Assembly: GCA_039707465.1 (NCBI GenBank)
Contig: CM077643.1
Span: 247,113,919-247,177,918 of the forward strand
Origin: Rhabdophis nuchalis
Taxonomy: Eukaryota > Chordata > Lepidosauria > Squamata > Natricidae
DNA: 64,000 bases
Reading direction: 5' to 3'
Positions 11,560-23,009 of this stretch are shown here, piece by piece. How positions within the stretch are numbered: position 1 is the first letter of the stretch; every line of letters begins with the position of its first letter. Under the pieces are notes generated by a model. The model made no database searches, had not been told where the DNA came from, and saw only the letters and a list, made by a program, of their open reading frames with translations. A program made the translations under genes and the position numbers.

Positions 11560-12645
11560 ATGTCAGTCTTGCGGGGTAAACCAGATAGGAATCACGACCA
11601 GATGACCTGATTTTCATTTTTTTGTAAAGTTACATTGACAGAATCTTACAAGCCTGAAAGTACAATTCTGTTTCCCCCTCCTATCTCTTTTACAACATGA
11701 GAGTCTCTTCTGAGCTTCTTGCCCTGCCCATTATCCAACTGCTGGTTATGCTGTCTCTTATCTGATTGTTCCCTAGGCAGCATCTCTTTGCCTTGCCTCC
11801 CCAAATCTTTCCCACATATCCTTACAAGTTAAGAGGACTGCTTAGGTAGAATGCTGCCCTATTTATAAGTGGAATTCTCCTCCATTTAGCAGTTCTTGCT
11901 CCCATCTTGTTTTAATGACTGTTGAGTTGGTGACCTCTCAAATATCAGTTTTTCAGGACTTGGTTGCAGTCTCATGATTAATATTGCATCTGATTTGGCT
12001 CTGATAAAAGCAACAATAGCAAATAAATGCAGGTGAAAGAAGCACTGGGTGTGTTAATGAAATTACATGGTTATTTCTTACAATGTTTTAGCAAATAGTT
12101 TGCTTAAAAGTCTCTATTTCACAATCCTCATGAATTTTCATGAGGTCTACGTAATGCTAACCAGCAAGTATTATATAATAAGAAATGAATTATTTACTCT
12201 TTTGTAGTGTCACAAATATACTAGAATGTTTTTACTGCAGAATATGTCTGGTTTTTCAGTATAGAGCAGGAGCTTCCTGTTTATAGGACTGTTTCATATA
12301 TGCGATGATTCACTTTCAAGGTTCTGCAGGCTATTCATCAACAGTGAAATATTACCACATCAGTGTGTGAGAAAAGACTGGTTGTTTTCATTTAATGTTT
12401 TAGGAACTGCCTCAGCATGGTAGTGGTGCTCATCTTAATGGTTCAGCCTTTGCTCAGTTTGACTCTGCAGGAGCTTTAAAGGACTTTTGAAAGCATAAAC
12501 ACCCATAAGAACTCATTAATATTTATTGGAAATGGACAAACATTTTGTCCCAAGAGTTAATATATGATATGTAAAAGTATACCACGGGGGAAAAGCATTG
12601 GATTTCCAGCTGCTCTTTTTCTCTTTTGATTTGCTTTGTGTTTGT
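11560..12645. other. Intron stretch, nothing recognised
   Basis: Ordinary AT-rich intron. I see no coding, RNA or clear repeat signal. Confidence 0.5.
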
Positions 12646-12649
12646 TTGT

Positions 12650-12760
12650 ACTTTACTTTACTTTTATTAAGTTTGTATACCGCCCTTCTCCCTTGTGGGA
12701 CTCAGGGCTGTGAACAGGCATAATAAAACAGTAAAACATTTGATACATTTGTAATCTTTC
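12650..12760 (-). mobile_element. L2-type LINE 3' tail, diverged
   Basis: It carries 'gtataccgcccttctccc' followed by 'gggactcaggg', the reverse complement of the L2-type tail. The 5' extent is unclear. Confidence 0.6.
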
Positions 12761-13437
12761 ATATACACGCATGCACACAAGCACATGCAAATGTCTATTT
12801 TTTTGCATTTTTATTTTATATATGACAAATTTTGATCCTACAAAAGTCAATGAACTTCAATTCCTAAAATTCCTTCATAGAGTGGCTAAGGATGCCGCAT
12901 TAAAGTCAACACCATGTGAAGGCTTGTAAGTTCCTCACCCTGATCTATCCCATTAACTTACTAAATTGTAAGGGTATACAAAATAGTTTGATTTCAGGAT
13001 GTTTTATACTTGAATCATCTCCCAGTTCTAATTTGAAATGGGTAGTTTCAACCATTCCAGAAGTGTTTTAAACATGAAAAGAACCTTTGCATCAAAACGA
13101 AAACATCTTGCAAAACCATTTGTAGAATGGTTGAAATAACCCATTTTGAACTTAAACATTATGAATTCAAAACATTTTGCACGCAAAAGACTTGGAGAAA
13201 AAATTTGGAACGTTACTAATTATAAGTTGTCAGCAGCAAGACTATTGTATGCACAAAAATGGAAGGACACTTGGATTCCTACCATGACGAATGGTTGCAG
13301 AAGGTGATGGAGTTGGCTGAAATGGCAAAATTGACTGTTTTGATTAAAGAAAGGAATATACGTACTTTTGTTTCCACATGGGGATCGCTTCTGAACTTGA
13401 AGTGGAAAAGAACTTTGATTTTGGGTTTTACCAATTA

Positions 13438-14458
13438 CTGTATTTTTCAGAGTATAAGACGCACCTTTTTTCCTCTAAAAAGAGGCTGAAAATCTGGGTG
13501 CGTCTTATACATCGAATACAGCATTTTTTGCCTCCTGAAAACCCGCCCCTTCACCAAAATGGCTGTGCACATACCCTTATGGAGGCTTCCAGAGAGCTCC
13601 TGGGGGCTGGAGAGGGCAGAAATGAGCAAAAAACAGGGCGTTTCCCCCCTCCCAGCCCCCAGCAGCACTCTATAAGCCTCCATAAGGCTATGCATGCTAT
13701 TTTTTTGACCAAAAAAACCAGCCCGTTTTCACACACAAAAAATCGGGCCTTTTTTCCTCTTTTTGCCCCCTTTACCCCCCCAGGAGCACTCTGCAAAGCC
13801 CCCCCAAGGCTATTCATGCCTTTTATTTGAAAAAAAAATGGGCCCGTTTTTGTGAAAAACGGGCCATTAGGGGTAGGTTTGCACAGTGCAAAAAGGGGTT
13901 GTTGTTTTTTTGAAAGCTGTTTAATTAGAGTGATTGATGAGAATTACGTTGGTCAAGTACTGTGCCTGCAGAAACAAAGATGTGTTCCAAAGGTGGTCAG
14001 TGATTTCCTTCTCCAGCACATGGGTAAATACACCTGGAAACACCTACCTACCTACCTACCTACCTACCTACCTACCTACTCTCTCTCTCCCTACCTATCT
14101 ACTGTATTTCTCTCTCTCTTTCTCTTCCTCTCTCTATTTTTCTCTCTCTATCCCTCTACCTACCTACTCTCTCTCTCCCCCTACCTATCTACTGTATTTC
14201 TCTCTCTTTCTCTCTCTCTATCCTCTACCTACTTATCTTTCTACACACTCTCTCCCTACTTACCTACCTACTGTATTTCTCTCTCTCTCTATCCCTTTAT
14301 CTACCTACCTAACTACACACTCTGTCTCCCTACCTACCTACTGTATTTCTCTCCCTCTCTATCCCTCTATCTACCTATCTACGTTTTTTTTTTAATTGCC
14401 TCTTCAAAACCTGGGTGTGTCTTATACTCCGGTGCGTCTTATACTCCGAAAAATACAG
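13438..14458. mobile_element. TA-flanked non-autonomous DNA transposon carrying a minisatellite, copy 1 (complete)
   Basis: The element is bounded by TA at 13436-13437 and 14459-14460. The left terminus CTGTATTTTTCAGAGTATAA matches the reverse complement of the right terminus (CTTATACTCCGAAAAATACAG, given here without its last base). 'aagacgcacc' recurs subterminally. The interior is GC-rich on the left and, at 14041-14385, a minisatellite of ctac/ctct/'ctgtatttctctctc' units. A TA duplication is known from Tc1/mariner-type transposons, but the superfamily here is not certain. No transposase is encoded. Reading frames of 150-204 codons inside it are low complexity. It inserted into the L1. 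Confidence 0.82.
14041..14385. repeat. Complex ctac/ctct minisatellite inside the TA-flanked element
   Basis: There are about six irregular units combining (CTAC)n, (CT)n and 'ctactgtatttctctc'. The same unit type occurs at 34150-34618 (reverse), 61460-61776 and 63860-64000 (reverse). Confidence 0.85.
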
Positions 14459-15085
14459 TAGATTGATAGATCCTTATAGAATTGGCTAGTTTATATTATT
14501 ATGAAAAAACAAAAAGTTGTGATGTGATGTTAATGCCTTATTTTACTGCAACAAAGTCAGAAGTCAATGCTTCTTTTTCCTTTTCCTAATCCTTCCTCAA
14601 TTTTCTCCCCTCCCTCCCCACTGCTTTTCTATTTACTTTAATATTGTGTATCTTATTTTATCTTATAACTCAATAAAAATGTTAAACTGGAAAAAAACAT
14701 TTTGCACACGTGTACTAGAATTGTATAACTGCCTTTGTACGCACAACACTTGCTTTAGGCTTGTTAGCAAGAGTAGAATTAAATTGAAGACTGCATAAAT
14801 CAGTTTGTGTGATTTAACGATAGCAGGTAAAATAGGAAGATTATCCAAGATAACAAGAAAATTACTTTTCTTGTATAAATTAAAAGAGAAGCATAGAGTT
14901 TTATTCCTCTGGGATAATTACCCTTGAACGTATTTTATTTTGGAATCAGTGCAAATAATATTGAAACACGGCAGTTTTAGAGTATATTTGTTTTTCATTT
15001 GTTTCAAACAACCTTTTACTTTTTAAAGTACATACATATTCACCAATCTTAATCATATTCATTCATTCACTCATTCATTCATAAG

Positions 15086-15325
15086 GGGTGCGATGTCCTA
15101 GCAGTTAAGACACTGGGCTTGTCAACTGAAAGACTATGAGTTCAAGACTCAAGTACTCAGTGATGGGATGAGTTTCCATCCTTGTCCAAGCTCCTGCCAA
15201 CCCAGCAGTTTGAAAGCATGCAAATGCAAATAGATAAATAGGTACCACTTCAGTGGGAAAGTAAAAATATTCCATGCATCTTGGGGAATAGTCATGCCAG
15301 ACACTGGACAGGGGAAAACCTTTAT
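15086..15325 (+). mobile_element. Sauria-type SINE, old copy
   Basis: 'ggggtgcgatgtcctagcag' stands where younger copies have 'gggatgtggtggctcagcag'. It is followed by 'gccaacccagcagtttgaaa', 'gcatgcaaatgcaaatagat' and a worn BovB-like tail 'aacctttatctttttac'. The layout is that of the copies at 52840 and 59565. Confidence 0.68.
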
Positions 15326-15335
15326 CTTTTTACTT

Positions 15336-15462
15336 TTCATTAATTTGTATCCTGCCTTATTATGTTCGCAAGTAACTCCAGGCAGGAAACATATCAATAC
15401 ACTTTCCTCCTCCTATTTTGCCCACAACGACTCTGTGAAGTGAGTTGGGCTAAGAGAATAAC
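15336..15462. mobile_element. Old interspersed repeat of L2/MIR type (probable)
   Basis: 'cctcctcctattttgcccac' and 'actctgtgaagtgagttggg' resemble a widespread amniote repeat reading 'cctgtgaggtaggttgggct'. It is too worn to name. Confidence 0.35.
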
Positions 15463-15469
15463 TATTCCT

Positions 15470-18300
15470 AGCTCCTATTATCCCTCTAAATACGTGTGTG
15501 CAAATATACCTTTATGCTAGCATAATTATAATGTTCATTTTGATGTGTTTCTATTTAAAATCACATTGTCTATATTAAACAGGACATTGTATTTTGCAGT
15601 TTATTTTATGTAATTTAATTTGTAAGAACAAGTTTGCTGATCCTACTTTCAAAGTAATATTTCTTCTCAGTTCTGTTCCCCACAAATGCACCATTTTTTT
15701 TGGAGCAAGAATATGGATTGGAACACTTTCCTTCCTTGTTTTCTAATTTTATATTACTAAGGCTTTTCATTGTCCACATTCCTCTTAATTTGAGTCTAGG
15801 TGTGTGTGCGTGCACACACGCGCATGTTGTTTATGGATGTTTTCAGCCTTTAACTCCATGACATAAAAATATTTCTTTATGAATTTGAAGCTTGTGGAAA
15901 AGAAACATTTATATTTTCTGATGTCCCAGTTTCAGGGGTTTATGTCACAGTTCACTGAGATGAGCAATACTGTGGTTTTCAATTTATATTCTTAACTCCC
16001 TCCTTGAGAAAAAACAATATGCGTTACCTCCAAAACAGCCAGCTAGAGTTTTGAAAAGGCATTGTGTTTGGGGAGAAATCTCTAGAAGACAAATCATGTC
16101 CCAACTCATAGTTCATTTGTGGGATTTGAAGGGTTTGCAAGATGTCAGCAAGATGCTAAATGACTAAGAGGAAAGAGCTTCAACTCATTTGATATTCTGG
16201 ACATTAGTGGCTGCCACACATGTACTAAAGAATACCAAAAAAAAACCTTTTTCCTATGCATTTGCACTAATCTTTACAGAAAATTAAAACTGGATAGAAT
16301 CTAAACTACAATGGCTCATGTGATCTCTTTTCTTGCTCTAGGTGTAGAAATACATTAATACCTTTGTACTTGTGATTTAAATGTAATTAAATTAGTTTAG
16401 TTTCACCGTGAGACCTTTATTCTTTCCTTCCCCCACTTTCCTTTAGAATGTATCCTTGTGTCTTTTTCCCCCCAGTACATTTCCTCTATTTTAGAAGTCC
16501 TCCAACATAATAAATATTTTATGAGTTCCATTTTATTCTGCACATAAATTAAATAAGTGACAGTATACAATAAGTGACAGTATACAACCATGACATAATC
16601 TTTTCTTGATTTTGAACACATTATTTGAAGATGGGATTGTCTGCTATGTCCATATTTTTAAGGACTATCCACAATTTCTTGTAGTTGATCAAAGCTTCAA
16701 AGGTCTAATAGCATAATAGCACAGGAAAGCAAAAAAACCCAAACCCAAAACAATTCTTTTTCCTCTTCTGTTGTCCATTGGATATTTGAAATGTGACCTT
16801 AGCTATCTGTTCCTTTTCTGAGATTAGTTTCTGCTTCTATAAAAAGTTGAAAAGCATTCATTTTATTTTAACTAAATGACTTTTTAGATCCAGGGCAGAA
16901 AAACCAATATACACACCCTGGGTACATGAAGATACTGCTTTCTATACCTTTCTTTTAATCATTTCATTTAATTGTTGAATGAAAAAGAGAAAGGAAAGGC
17001 ATGAGAAATGATCATACCCAAAAATTATCTTAAGCTTGGGTTACTTGAGAGTTCATATAATTCAAGACAATACTTTTCATAGGATGAATTAGATGTTCAG
17101 TTTACAACACGATACTTGGTTACAGACTGGATGAAAAAATAACTAGAGCAGCTTGGCCTTAAAAATAGGCCTTCATCTGAAAGCAGTGCTTTGGCCTAAG
17201 GCCTTTGCTACAAAACTTTTTATTTTCCATTACCTGTATAATAAGTGAAAAAAAATAAAACTGTTATTGGCAAAAGATTGCTTTCATCTTTTTTTTATTT
17301 TGAGGAGGTAAAGAAGAGGGGACATACCGTTTATTTCTGTCTCTCACATTCTCCTTTCCGCCTCTTCCATTTTTAATTTAATAGCATAAATCATGGCAGG
17401 ATGTTTCTAAGGACAGTTTACCAACAGTATTAATTGGCTTTCTCAAAGCTTTTTCTGTGGCCATCCCTGGTTTAATTTGTTTAAGATTTGAACAAAAGGC
17501 TAAACATTGAACACTAAACAATAAACAGTAGAAGATCCTGTTTTCTTGAAGCAATTATCATTTTATACCCAACAATTACTTTTTTGTGGCATCTTTTTAA
17601 AACAACTAATTACGCGGGGACCTTATGAGAGCACACTCAATAAGTGGTTCTTCATGTTCTCAGCATGGTGCCAAACATGTTACCATAGACAACCCTGTGC
17701 AACATAGCTTCTGAGAAACTCTTAAATAGTGAATGTCATCTCGCCTTGACTGTCTCATCTGAGCATTCTAGGAAGAGGAATACTAAACAGAAACAGATTC
17801 TCTCTTCTTTGGTTTTTCTCTCCCTGTCATTGTTGACTGGATTTGAACCTGGAACTTAGTTTGACTTTCTGCTATGTATACCATACCAGATGTAGTCTGT
17901 TAAAGTGGAATGAAGGTGTGCCGTAGAAGAGAATATTTGAATGAGATTTTCACAAGCGTTGTTTCTTCTTCTAATAAACGTTTATTTCATGAGGAAAATG
18001 AAACAGAGTGGAAGAATGCATTTGAAATTATATTACACGGTGAATGTCTCCAAGACCACGAGTATTTTATGCTATTTATTAGATTTATATAGCTGCCCAA
18101 CTCATCTTTTGGCTTTGTGATGGTGACGCATTGCAACACTGGGCATGTAACCTGCATCTCCTGGAGGCTGAACATTTTTTTCAAAACACATAAAATGTAG
18201 ATTCTGAGAAAGAGAAAATTGGCCACCCTTTCTTTAAAAGCAGATGGTTCTCAACAAAGTGCATATCTATCACCGGAGGCATTCAGAAGTAGACTAAGTC
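15470..18300. other. Intron stretch, no gene recognised
   Basis: Almost 3 kb of AT-rich intron without identifiable exon, RNA gene or repeat termini. 18070-18100 ('atttatatagctgcccaact') may be a scrap of LINE tail. Confidence 0.45.
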
Positions 18301-18302
18301 AG

Positions 18303-19570
18303 TCACTTAATTTTTAAAAAATTATTATTTTTTAAACACAAATAATACAAACAGTACATATACAAATGAATACAAAAAAGAAAGAAAGACAAAAGGGAAA
18401 GGGAAAAACACATTACAGTGCACCCCCTACCCCCTAGAAACCTTTCCTTTCTCCTTATATTTCTTAGATATACAATATATTCCAATTGTGCCTTTATACT
18501 CTCAAAAACAACATATATTCTTGAGTAGGTTTATTCCCTTTGCCTTCCACCAACACTGATTTTATTAAATCCCCCCCATATTTCATTATGATTATTTACT
18601 TTAATTATCCCTTTTTAAGTTTAATTTCTGTTGTTAATTTATCATTTGTTGCCATACTCCAAAATTCATTATAACATTCATTTCTTTGAATAACAAACAA
18701 AAATCTCTCTAAACACCATGTCCCATATTTTTTGTGCACTAATAACTTAAAAGTTTTAGGAGTTTAAAATTTACTGCAACTTATAACCATAATAATGGAA
18801 TGATTATAAACATGTTTATGACTAACACCCCACCCCCCATGTCCCTATCTTGTTTGATATAAAAGAACGTTATTTAATGAAGTATTGGAGTGGGACATAA
18901 AAGTGCAAAAGGTTGAGAACCATTTAAGGTGCTAAATACTACCAACATTTTCCAAACTATGGAGGACTGAAAAATACTAATTCTCTGAATAGAATAAAAT
19001 TTCTAAAATTGTGGGATTCCAAGCCCTTAATAGAATGGGACATAAGATGTAATGGTTAAGACTCATAATTGTGAAAGTAGTTCAGCAACATAATTCTTGC
19101 TCACTGTTACCCGTAAAAAAATAATTTGCCTGCCTTTTGCTTTTTAAAATGCTGCCATTCTGTGGGCTTTTCTAGTCTTTACAGGAAAAATAGACATTGG
19201 GGTTATCACAACAGGGTGTTCTTTATGGCAATTCTACATCTTCCTTTTGTCCTCCTCCAAGAATTCAGAATGTTCCCTTCTGCTAACTTTCTGGAAAAAT
19301 TTAAAAGCTTTTTTATTATTTTTGGTTAATTTTACTGTATTGTGCATTTAAATAAGTTTTAATTAGTGTTGCTATTTTATTGGTAATGTTCTGTTTATTA
19401 CAAGTAATTGAACAACATTAAATAATTATCACTAAAAGAAGGTCTAGGAGTATTCTTGGTAATTTCTGGGTTGTTTTTGAAAGCAGTTATAAAGAGCTAC
19501 AGCGAATGCAATGAATCATCTTCAAAGCAAAGGATATAATTTTATTATTATTATTTTTTGGTTGTTTATA
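18303..19570. other. Intron stretch before exon 19572, nothing recognised
   Basis: The section contains a purine-rich/pyrimidine-rich stretch (18340-18560) that could be an old LINE 3' UTR on the minus strand. I cannot assign it. It ends in a T-rich tract and 'gtttatag', the acceptor for the LDAH exon. Confidence 0.4.
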
Positions 19571-19571
19571 G

Positions 19572-19741
19572 AGATGGTTTCGCATGACACCGATGATGTT
19601 TTTGGACTTCAAGGACAAGTTGAACACAAGTTGAAATTCCTCCGAAAGTATGTGCCAAAAGATGTCAAGCTCGTACTTATTGGACACTCAATTGGCAGTT
19701 ATATTGCTCTTAAAATTATGAATCATTCACCAGAACCGGAG
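19572..19741 (+). CDS. LDAH: LDAH internal exon with the nucleophile elbow
   Basis: This 170-bp exon completes a Glu codon begun at 2630 and then reads MVSHDTDDVFGLQGQVEHKL, followed by a block with VPKDVKLVLIGHSIGSY. GHSIG is the GxSxG nucleophile elbow of alpha/beta hydrolases, and its Ser is the expected catalytic serine (Ser139 in human LDAH as I recall). FGLQGQVEHKL.FLR and VPKDVKLVLIGHSIGSY are near-identical in type to vertebrate LDAH. The acceptor is GTTTATAG|AG at 19571/19572 and the donor GAG|GTATGT at 19741/19742, leaving phase 0. No stop or frameshift is present. A (GAT)n array starts 105 bp downstream in the intron. The Asp and His of the triad would be in exons right of the window. 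This exon is the strongest evidence for the gene identity. Confidence 0.95.
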
Positions 19742-19843
19742 GTATGTCAGAGATATATAAACTTTTTCTTTCTCCAATTCCCCTAAACTGATCTTAATTC
19801 TCAGTCACAGAAGATGGCCCTAACAGGAAAGGGATAATACACT

Positions 19844-19845
<2 letters not shown>

Positions 19846-19907
<62 letters not shown>
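19846..19907. repeat. (GAT)n microsatellite
   Basis: About 20 uninterrupted GAT units lie just inside the intron after exon 19572-19741. Asp or Ser homopolymer reading frames there are artefacts. Confidence 0.97.
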
Positions 19908-20247
19908 GCAATACCTGGTGATGCATGAATTGAAAATAAGCAGCAAGAAAAAATCACAAAATACCGGGACTTGCAAATTGAAGTTGAGCGACTGTGGAGG
20001 AGAAAGTTGTGTGTTGTCCCGATTGTGATTGGAGCCCTTGGAGCAATACCTAGGGGATTGCCTTGCTATGTGGAGGTTCTAGGTTTGCCGGACTTGAGCT
20101 TTCTGACTCTACAAAGGGTCACCCTGCTTGGAACAGCCTATATCCTCCGACGTTACCTTGACAGTTCCTAGGTCCTTGGTTAGGACTCAAGCTGTTGAGC
20201 TACCAACCAGCCCCAAAGGCTGTGAATCTCACCAAAGATTAACCGCA

Positions 20248-20290
20248 TAATAATAACAATAACAACAACAACAACAACAATAATAATAAT
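20248..20290. repeat. (AAT/AAC)n microsatellite
   Basis: Mixed trinucleotide array of AAT and AAC units. Confidence 0.85.
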
Positions 20291-20559
20291 AGAAAAGAAA
20301 AAAGTTTTCTGGGAGATTCTAATCATCTTTTTTTTAAACTTTCCTTGTATCTGTGGTATAGAAGATATAATCCTTGAGACCATGAATCCTTCACTAAAAT
20401 CTGTTCAAAACATTATTAAACTTTTGAATATGCATTGCTTTTTAATGAACACTTCTGGTAGGACTGGAACTCAGCAAGTTGATGATGAATAGGGAAACTT
20501 CCTCCACCTGAAGGAAGTCTCACAGATTGTAGAGAAGGGATTTCACCAAGTATCACAGT

Positions 20560-21170
20560 AATACGAAAGAAAGTCATACTATCACAGAGGCAAGGTATCT
20601 AGTGGCTTCCCCAAAGAGCAAGAGATGCGTGTGGTGATGGGTGACTCCCTGTTGAGAAAAAGAATCAGCAGCCTGCAGATCAGACATCCTATCAAAACAG
20701 TAAGTTGTCCCCTAGGTATGAAGATGTGACCCAAATAATCAAATCTATTAACCATTATTTCATGCTGAAATAAGTGACACTGCCAGAAAGAGCTTGAGAA
20801 GAATACTGAAAGATGATGTGTCTTTCAAGTGTGTGAGTCTATGAGCAAAATAACCTGGGGCAGAGGCAGGGGTGAAATTCAGCAGGTTCTCCGGTTCTGG
20901 AGAACCAGTAGTGGGAATTTTGAGTACTTCAGAGATCCAGCAAGTACCACCTCTGGCTGGCCCCAGGGTGTGGTGGGAATGGAGATGTTGCAGTATCCTT
21001 CCCCTGCCATTCCCACCAAGCCACGACCACAGAACCGGTAGTAAAAAAAATTGAATTTCACCACTGGGCACAGGTGGTGTTTTCATACATACTTCCAATC
21101 TGGAAGATATCTTGCTCAGGTTATCTGGAGAGCTTTAAATTAAATTTAAATTGGGACAATGTCATCCTTC
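20560..21170 (+). pseudogene. CR1 LINE ORF1 remnant with esterase-like GDSL block, split by a hAT element
   Basis: The sequence from 20626 reads RVVMGDSLL, then SLQIRHP, on the + strand. CR1 ORF1 proteins are known to carry an SGNH/GDSL esterase-like domain containing a VVVGDSLL...ICRPD block, and this fits a decayed copy. No long frame survives. The region continues past the hAT element at 20867-21066 with further worn sequence to about 21170. A CR1 ORF2 3' end follows at 21790-22345, so both may be parts of one old CR1. The assignment rests on one short block and the neighbourhood. Confidence 0.5.
20867..21066. mobile_element. Non-autonomous hAT element, GGTTCTCCGGTTCTGGAGAACC family, copy 1
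   Basis: It starts CAGGGGTGAAATTCAGCAGG and ends GAATTTCACCACTG (inverted repeats). The flanks GGCAGAGG and GGCACAGG match at seven of eight. Inside are a small palindrome around GGTTCTGGAGAACC and 'agaaccggtagtaaaa' near the right end. It interrupts the CR1 ORF1 remnant. Confidence 0.8.
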
Positions 21171-21789
21171 CAATATAGACCAGACTAGGAAACCAAAGTC
21201 ACAGAAGTTAACACTACTTTTCATTATAAAGATATAGAAATAGAATCATGAAAACCTGAATGCATTACACACACACGCACACACACTTTGTAAAACCTAG
21301 GGAAGATCATGTCTAAGACATTTTTTCAGATTACAGTTCTACTCCCAGGTTCAGGTTTCTTTTATCTGACCATTGTCTTGGTAGCAGCTTTTTCTCCTGT
21401 CCTCCTAGGCCAGTGCTTCTTAAAGTATTAGGACAATAGATTAGGACAATTAAAACCCCTGCAGGTCCCCCAAGATCCTGTCCAGGGGTCCAGAAAATTA
21501 AATACTTTGCCAATCTATGTTGAAAAATAATGCAGTATTAAAATCTAATCAAACAATTGTAAGAAGCAGCAGCAAATGCATCCATTTTAATTTTTAATAT
21601 GGTAAATACGAGTAAATAAAATCCATATAAACAAAAGCGCTTTTACGATTGTCTGTGATTTTTAAAAGTAGGAAGGGGTTCTGAGCACAAATTTTTAAGT
21701 TAAGTTTAAGTTAAGTTAAGCTTAGCCCATTCCCTCTGCCTATTACAGAGGAGGAACCTGGAATGGAGGTAGAATTTCAAGATCATGGA

Positions 21790-22345
21790 AAGGGATAGTC
21801 CCAATCTATGCTATACTGGTCAGACCACACTTAAAAAACTGTGTCCTGTTCTGGAGACCACAAAAAGAAAGGACACTGAGAAACAAGAAAAAGAGCAGAG
21901 AACAGCAAAAAAGATTGTGAGAGGTTAGAAGCCAAATCTTACAAGAAGTGGATAAAGGAATTTGGTGTGGTTAGCCTAAAGAAGAGAAGGTTAAAGGGTG
22001 GTATGATAGCAATATTCCAATACATACATGAAGGGATGCCACAAAGAAGAGGGTATTGATTTATTTTCCAGAGTACTGAAAGTTATGACAAAAATCAAGG
22101 ATAGAAGTTTTATAGTGAGTAATCCATGCTTGAATTAAGGAGGAATTTCCAAAATGTGAGAGCTGTTAAGCAATGCAACAGCATGTCTCCTCAAACTATA
22201 GGTGCTCTCTTACTGGATTTTTTAAGGAAAAAAATTGGACAGCTACAGTATTTGTCAGGGATGGTATGAAGATTCCAGTACTAGGCAGGGGATTGGGCTT
22301 GAAGATTTCCAAGCTCATTTCCAATTTGATTGTATTTTTTTAAGG
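21790..22345 (+). mobile_element. Decayed CR1 LINE ORF2 3' end
   Basis: Blocks such as 'ctggtcagaccacactt', 'gtgtcctgttctggagacca', 'gaagagaaggttaaaggg' and 'gatgccacaaagaagagg' follow the order of CR1 ORF2 C-terminal coding. The tail 'ggcaggggattgggcttgaa' follows. Frame is lost throughout. Confidence 0.7.
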
Positions 22346-22495
22346 ATATTCCTTATTTCCAACACAGGTCTCCCAAGAAGTTTTACAAATTCAACACAGG
22401 TCTCTCAAGAAGTTTTACAAATTCATTTACAAAACAGATGGAATTAGAGTGGAGGAAAGGTGAAATATAAATAACTCAAGAAGAAAGGATATAGT

Positions 22496-22747
22496 CAGAG
22501 GTGGTATTCAACGGGTTCTGACCAATTCTGGAGAACTGGCAATGAAAAGTTTGAGTAGTTCAGAGAACCAGTAAATACCACCTCTGACTGGCCCTATTCT
22601 CTGCCTCCCGAGTCTCAACTGATCGGGAGGAAATGGGGATTTTGCAGTAACCTTCCCGTGGAGTGGGGAGGGAAGCTACACCCACCAAGCCACGCCCACC
22701 AAGCATACCACAGAACCTGTAGTAAAATAATTTGAATCCTCTCACCG
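22496..22747. mobile_element. Non-autonomous hAT element, GGTTCTGGAGAACC family, copy 2
   Basis: It starts CAGAGGTGGTATTCAACGGG and ends near 'tttgaatcctctcaccg'. The flanks GATATAGT and TATATAGT match at seven of eight. It shares 'agttcagagaaccagtaaat' and 'agaacctgtagtaaaa' with copy 1 (20867-21066). Confidence 0.72.
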
Positions 22748-22885
22748 TATATAGTGTAGATATTAGTCACATATTTATTATGTTTATGGCTCACGATCAT
22801 TCATTAAACTAGTGCCATTTTATTTTTTTCTGTTGGTTTTAGTAAATATTTTTCTAATTGTACAACATTATAAAATCCTTCTGAG

Positions 22886-23003
22886 GTGGGTAAAATGAGG
22901 ACCCTGATTGTTGGGGATAATATGCTGACTCTGTAAACCGCTTATAGAGGACTCTAAAACACTGTAAAGCACTATAAAATTCTAAGGGCTAGTGCTATTG
23001 CTA
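22886..23003 (+). mobile_element. SINE tail fragment
   Basis: It carries 'gtgggtaaaatgaggaccct', 'tctgtaaaccgcttatagag' and 'agtgctattgct', the 3' part of the SINE at 10250-10495. Confidence 0.7.
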
Positions 23004-23009
23004 AGTGCA

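Larger units (their letters stand above)
13183..14695 (+). mobile_element. 5'-truncated L1 LINE, split by a TA-flanked transposon
   Basis: 13183-13437 holds the end of an L1-like ORF2 (a frame reading WLQKVMELAEMAKLTVLIKE). 14459-14695 holds an AT/C-rich 3' UTR ending in AATAAA (14672) and an A-run. The insertion is flanked by a 12-bp duplication AACATTTTGCAC at 13171-13182 and 14696-14707, typical of L1 target-primed insertion. Without the 1,021-bp inserted transposon, about 490 bp of L1 remains. Calling it L1 rests on the poly(A) end, the long duplication and the weak protein resemblance. Confidence 0.75.
2631..19571 (+). other. LDAH: LDAH intron, 16.9 kb
   Basis: The intron is bounded by GT at 2631 and AG at 19570-19571, phase 1 on both sides. 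It holds the hAT, SINE, L1, L2 and TA-flanked elements listed separately. No other cellular exon was recognised inside it. Confidence 0.85.

Noticed and set aside
13852..14466. 204- and 153-codon frames rich in Tyr-Leu-Pro-Thr
   Set aside because: They are translations of a CTAC/CT minisatellite within the TA-flanked element. Similar frames at 34156-34875 and 61308-62082 have the same cause.
21411..21700. Possible hAT element starting CAGTGCTTCTTAAAGT
   Set aside because: Only a left-end-like word is visible. No matching right end or 8-bp duplication was found.
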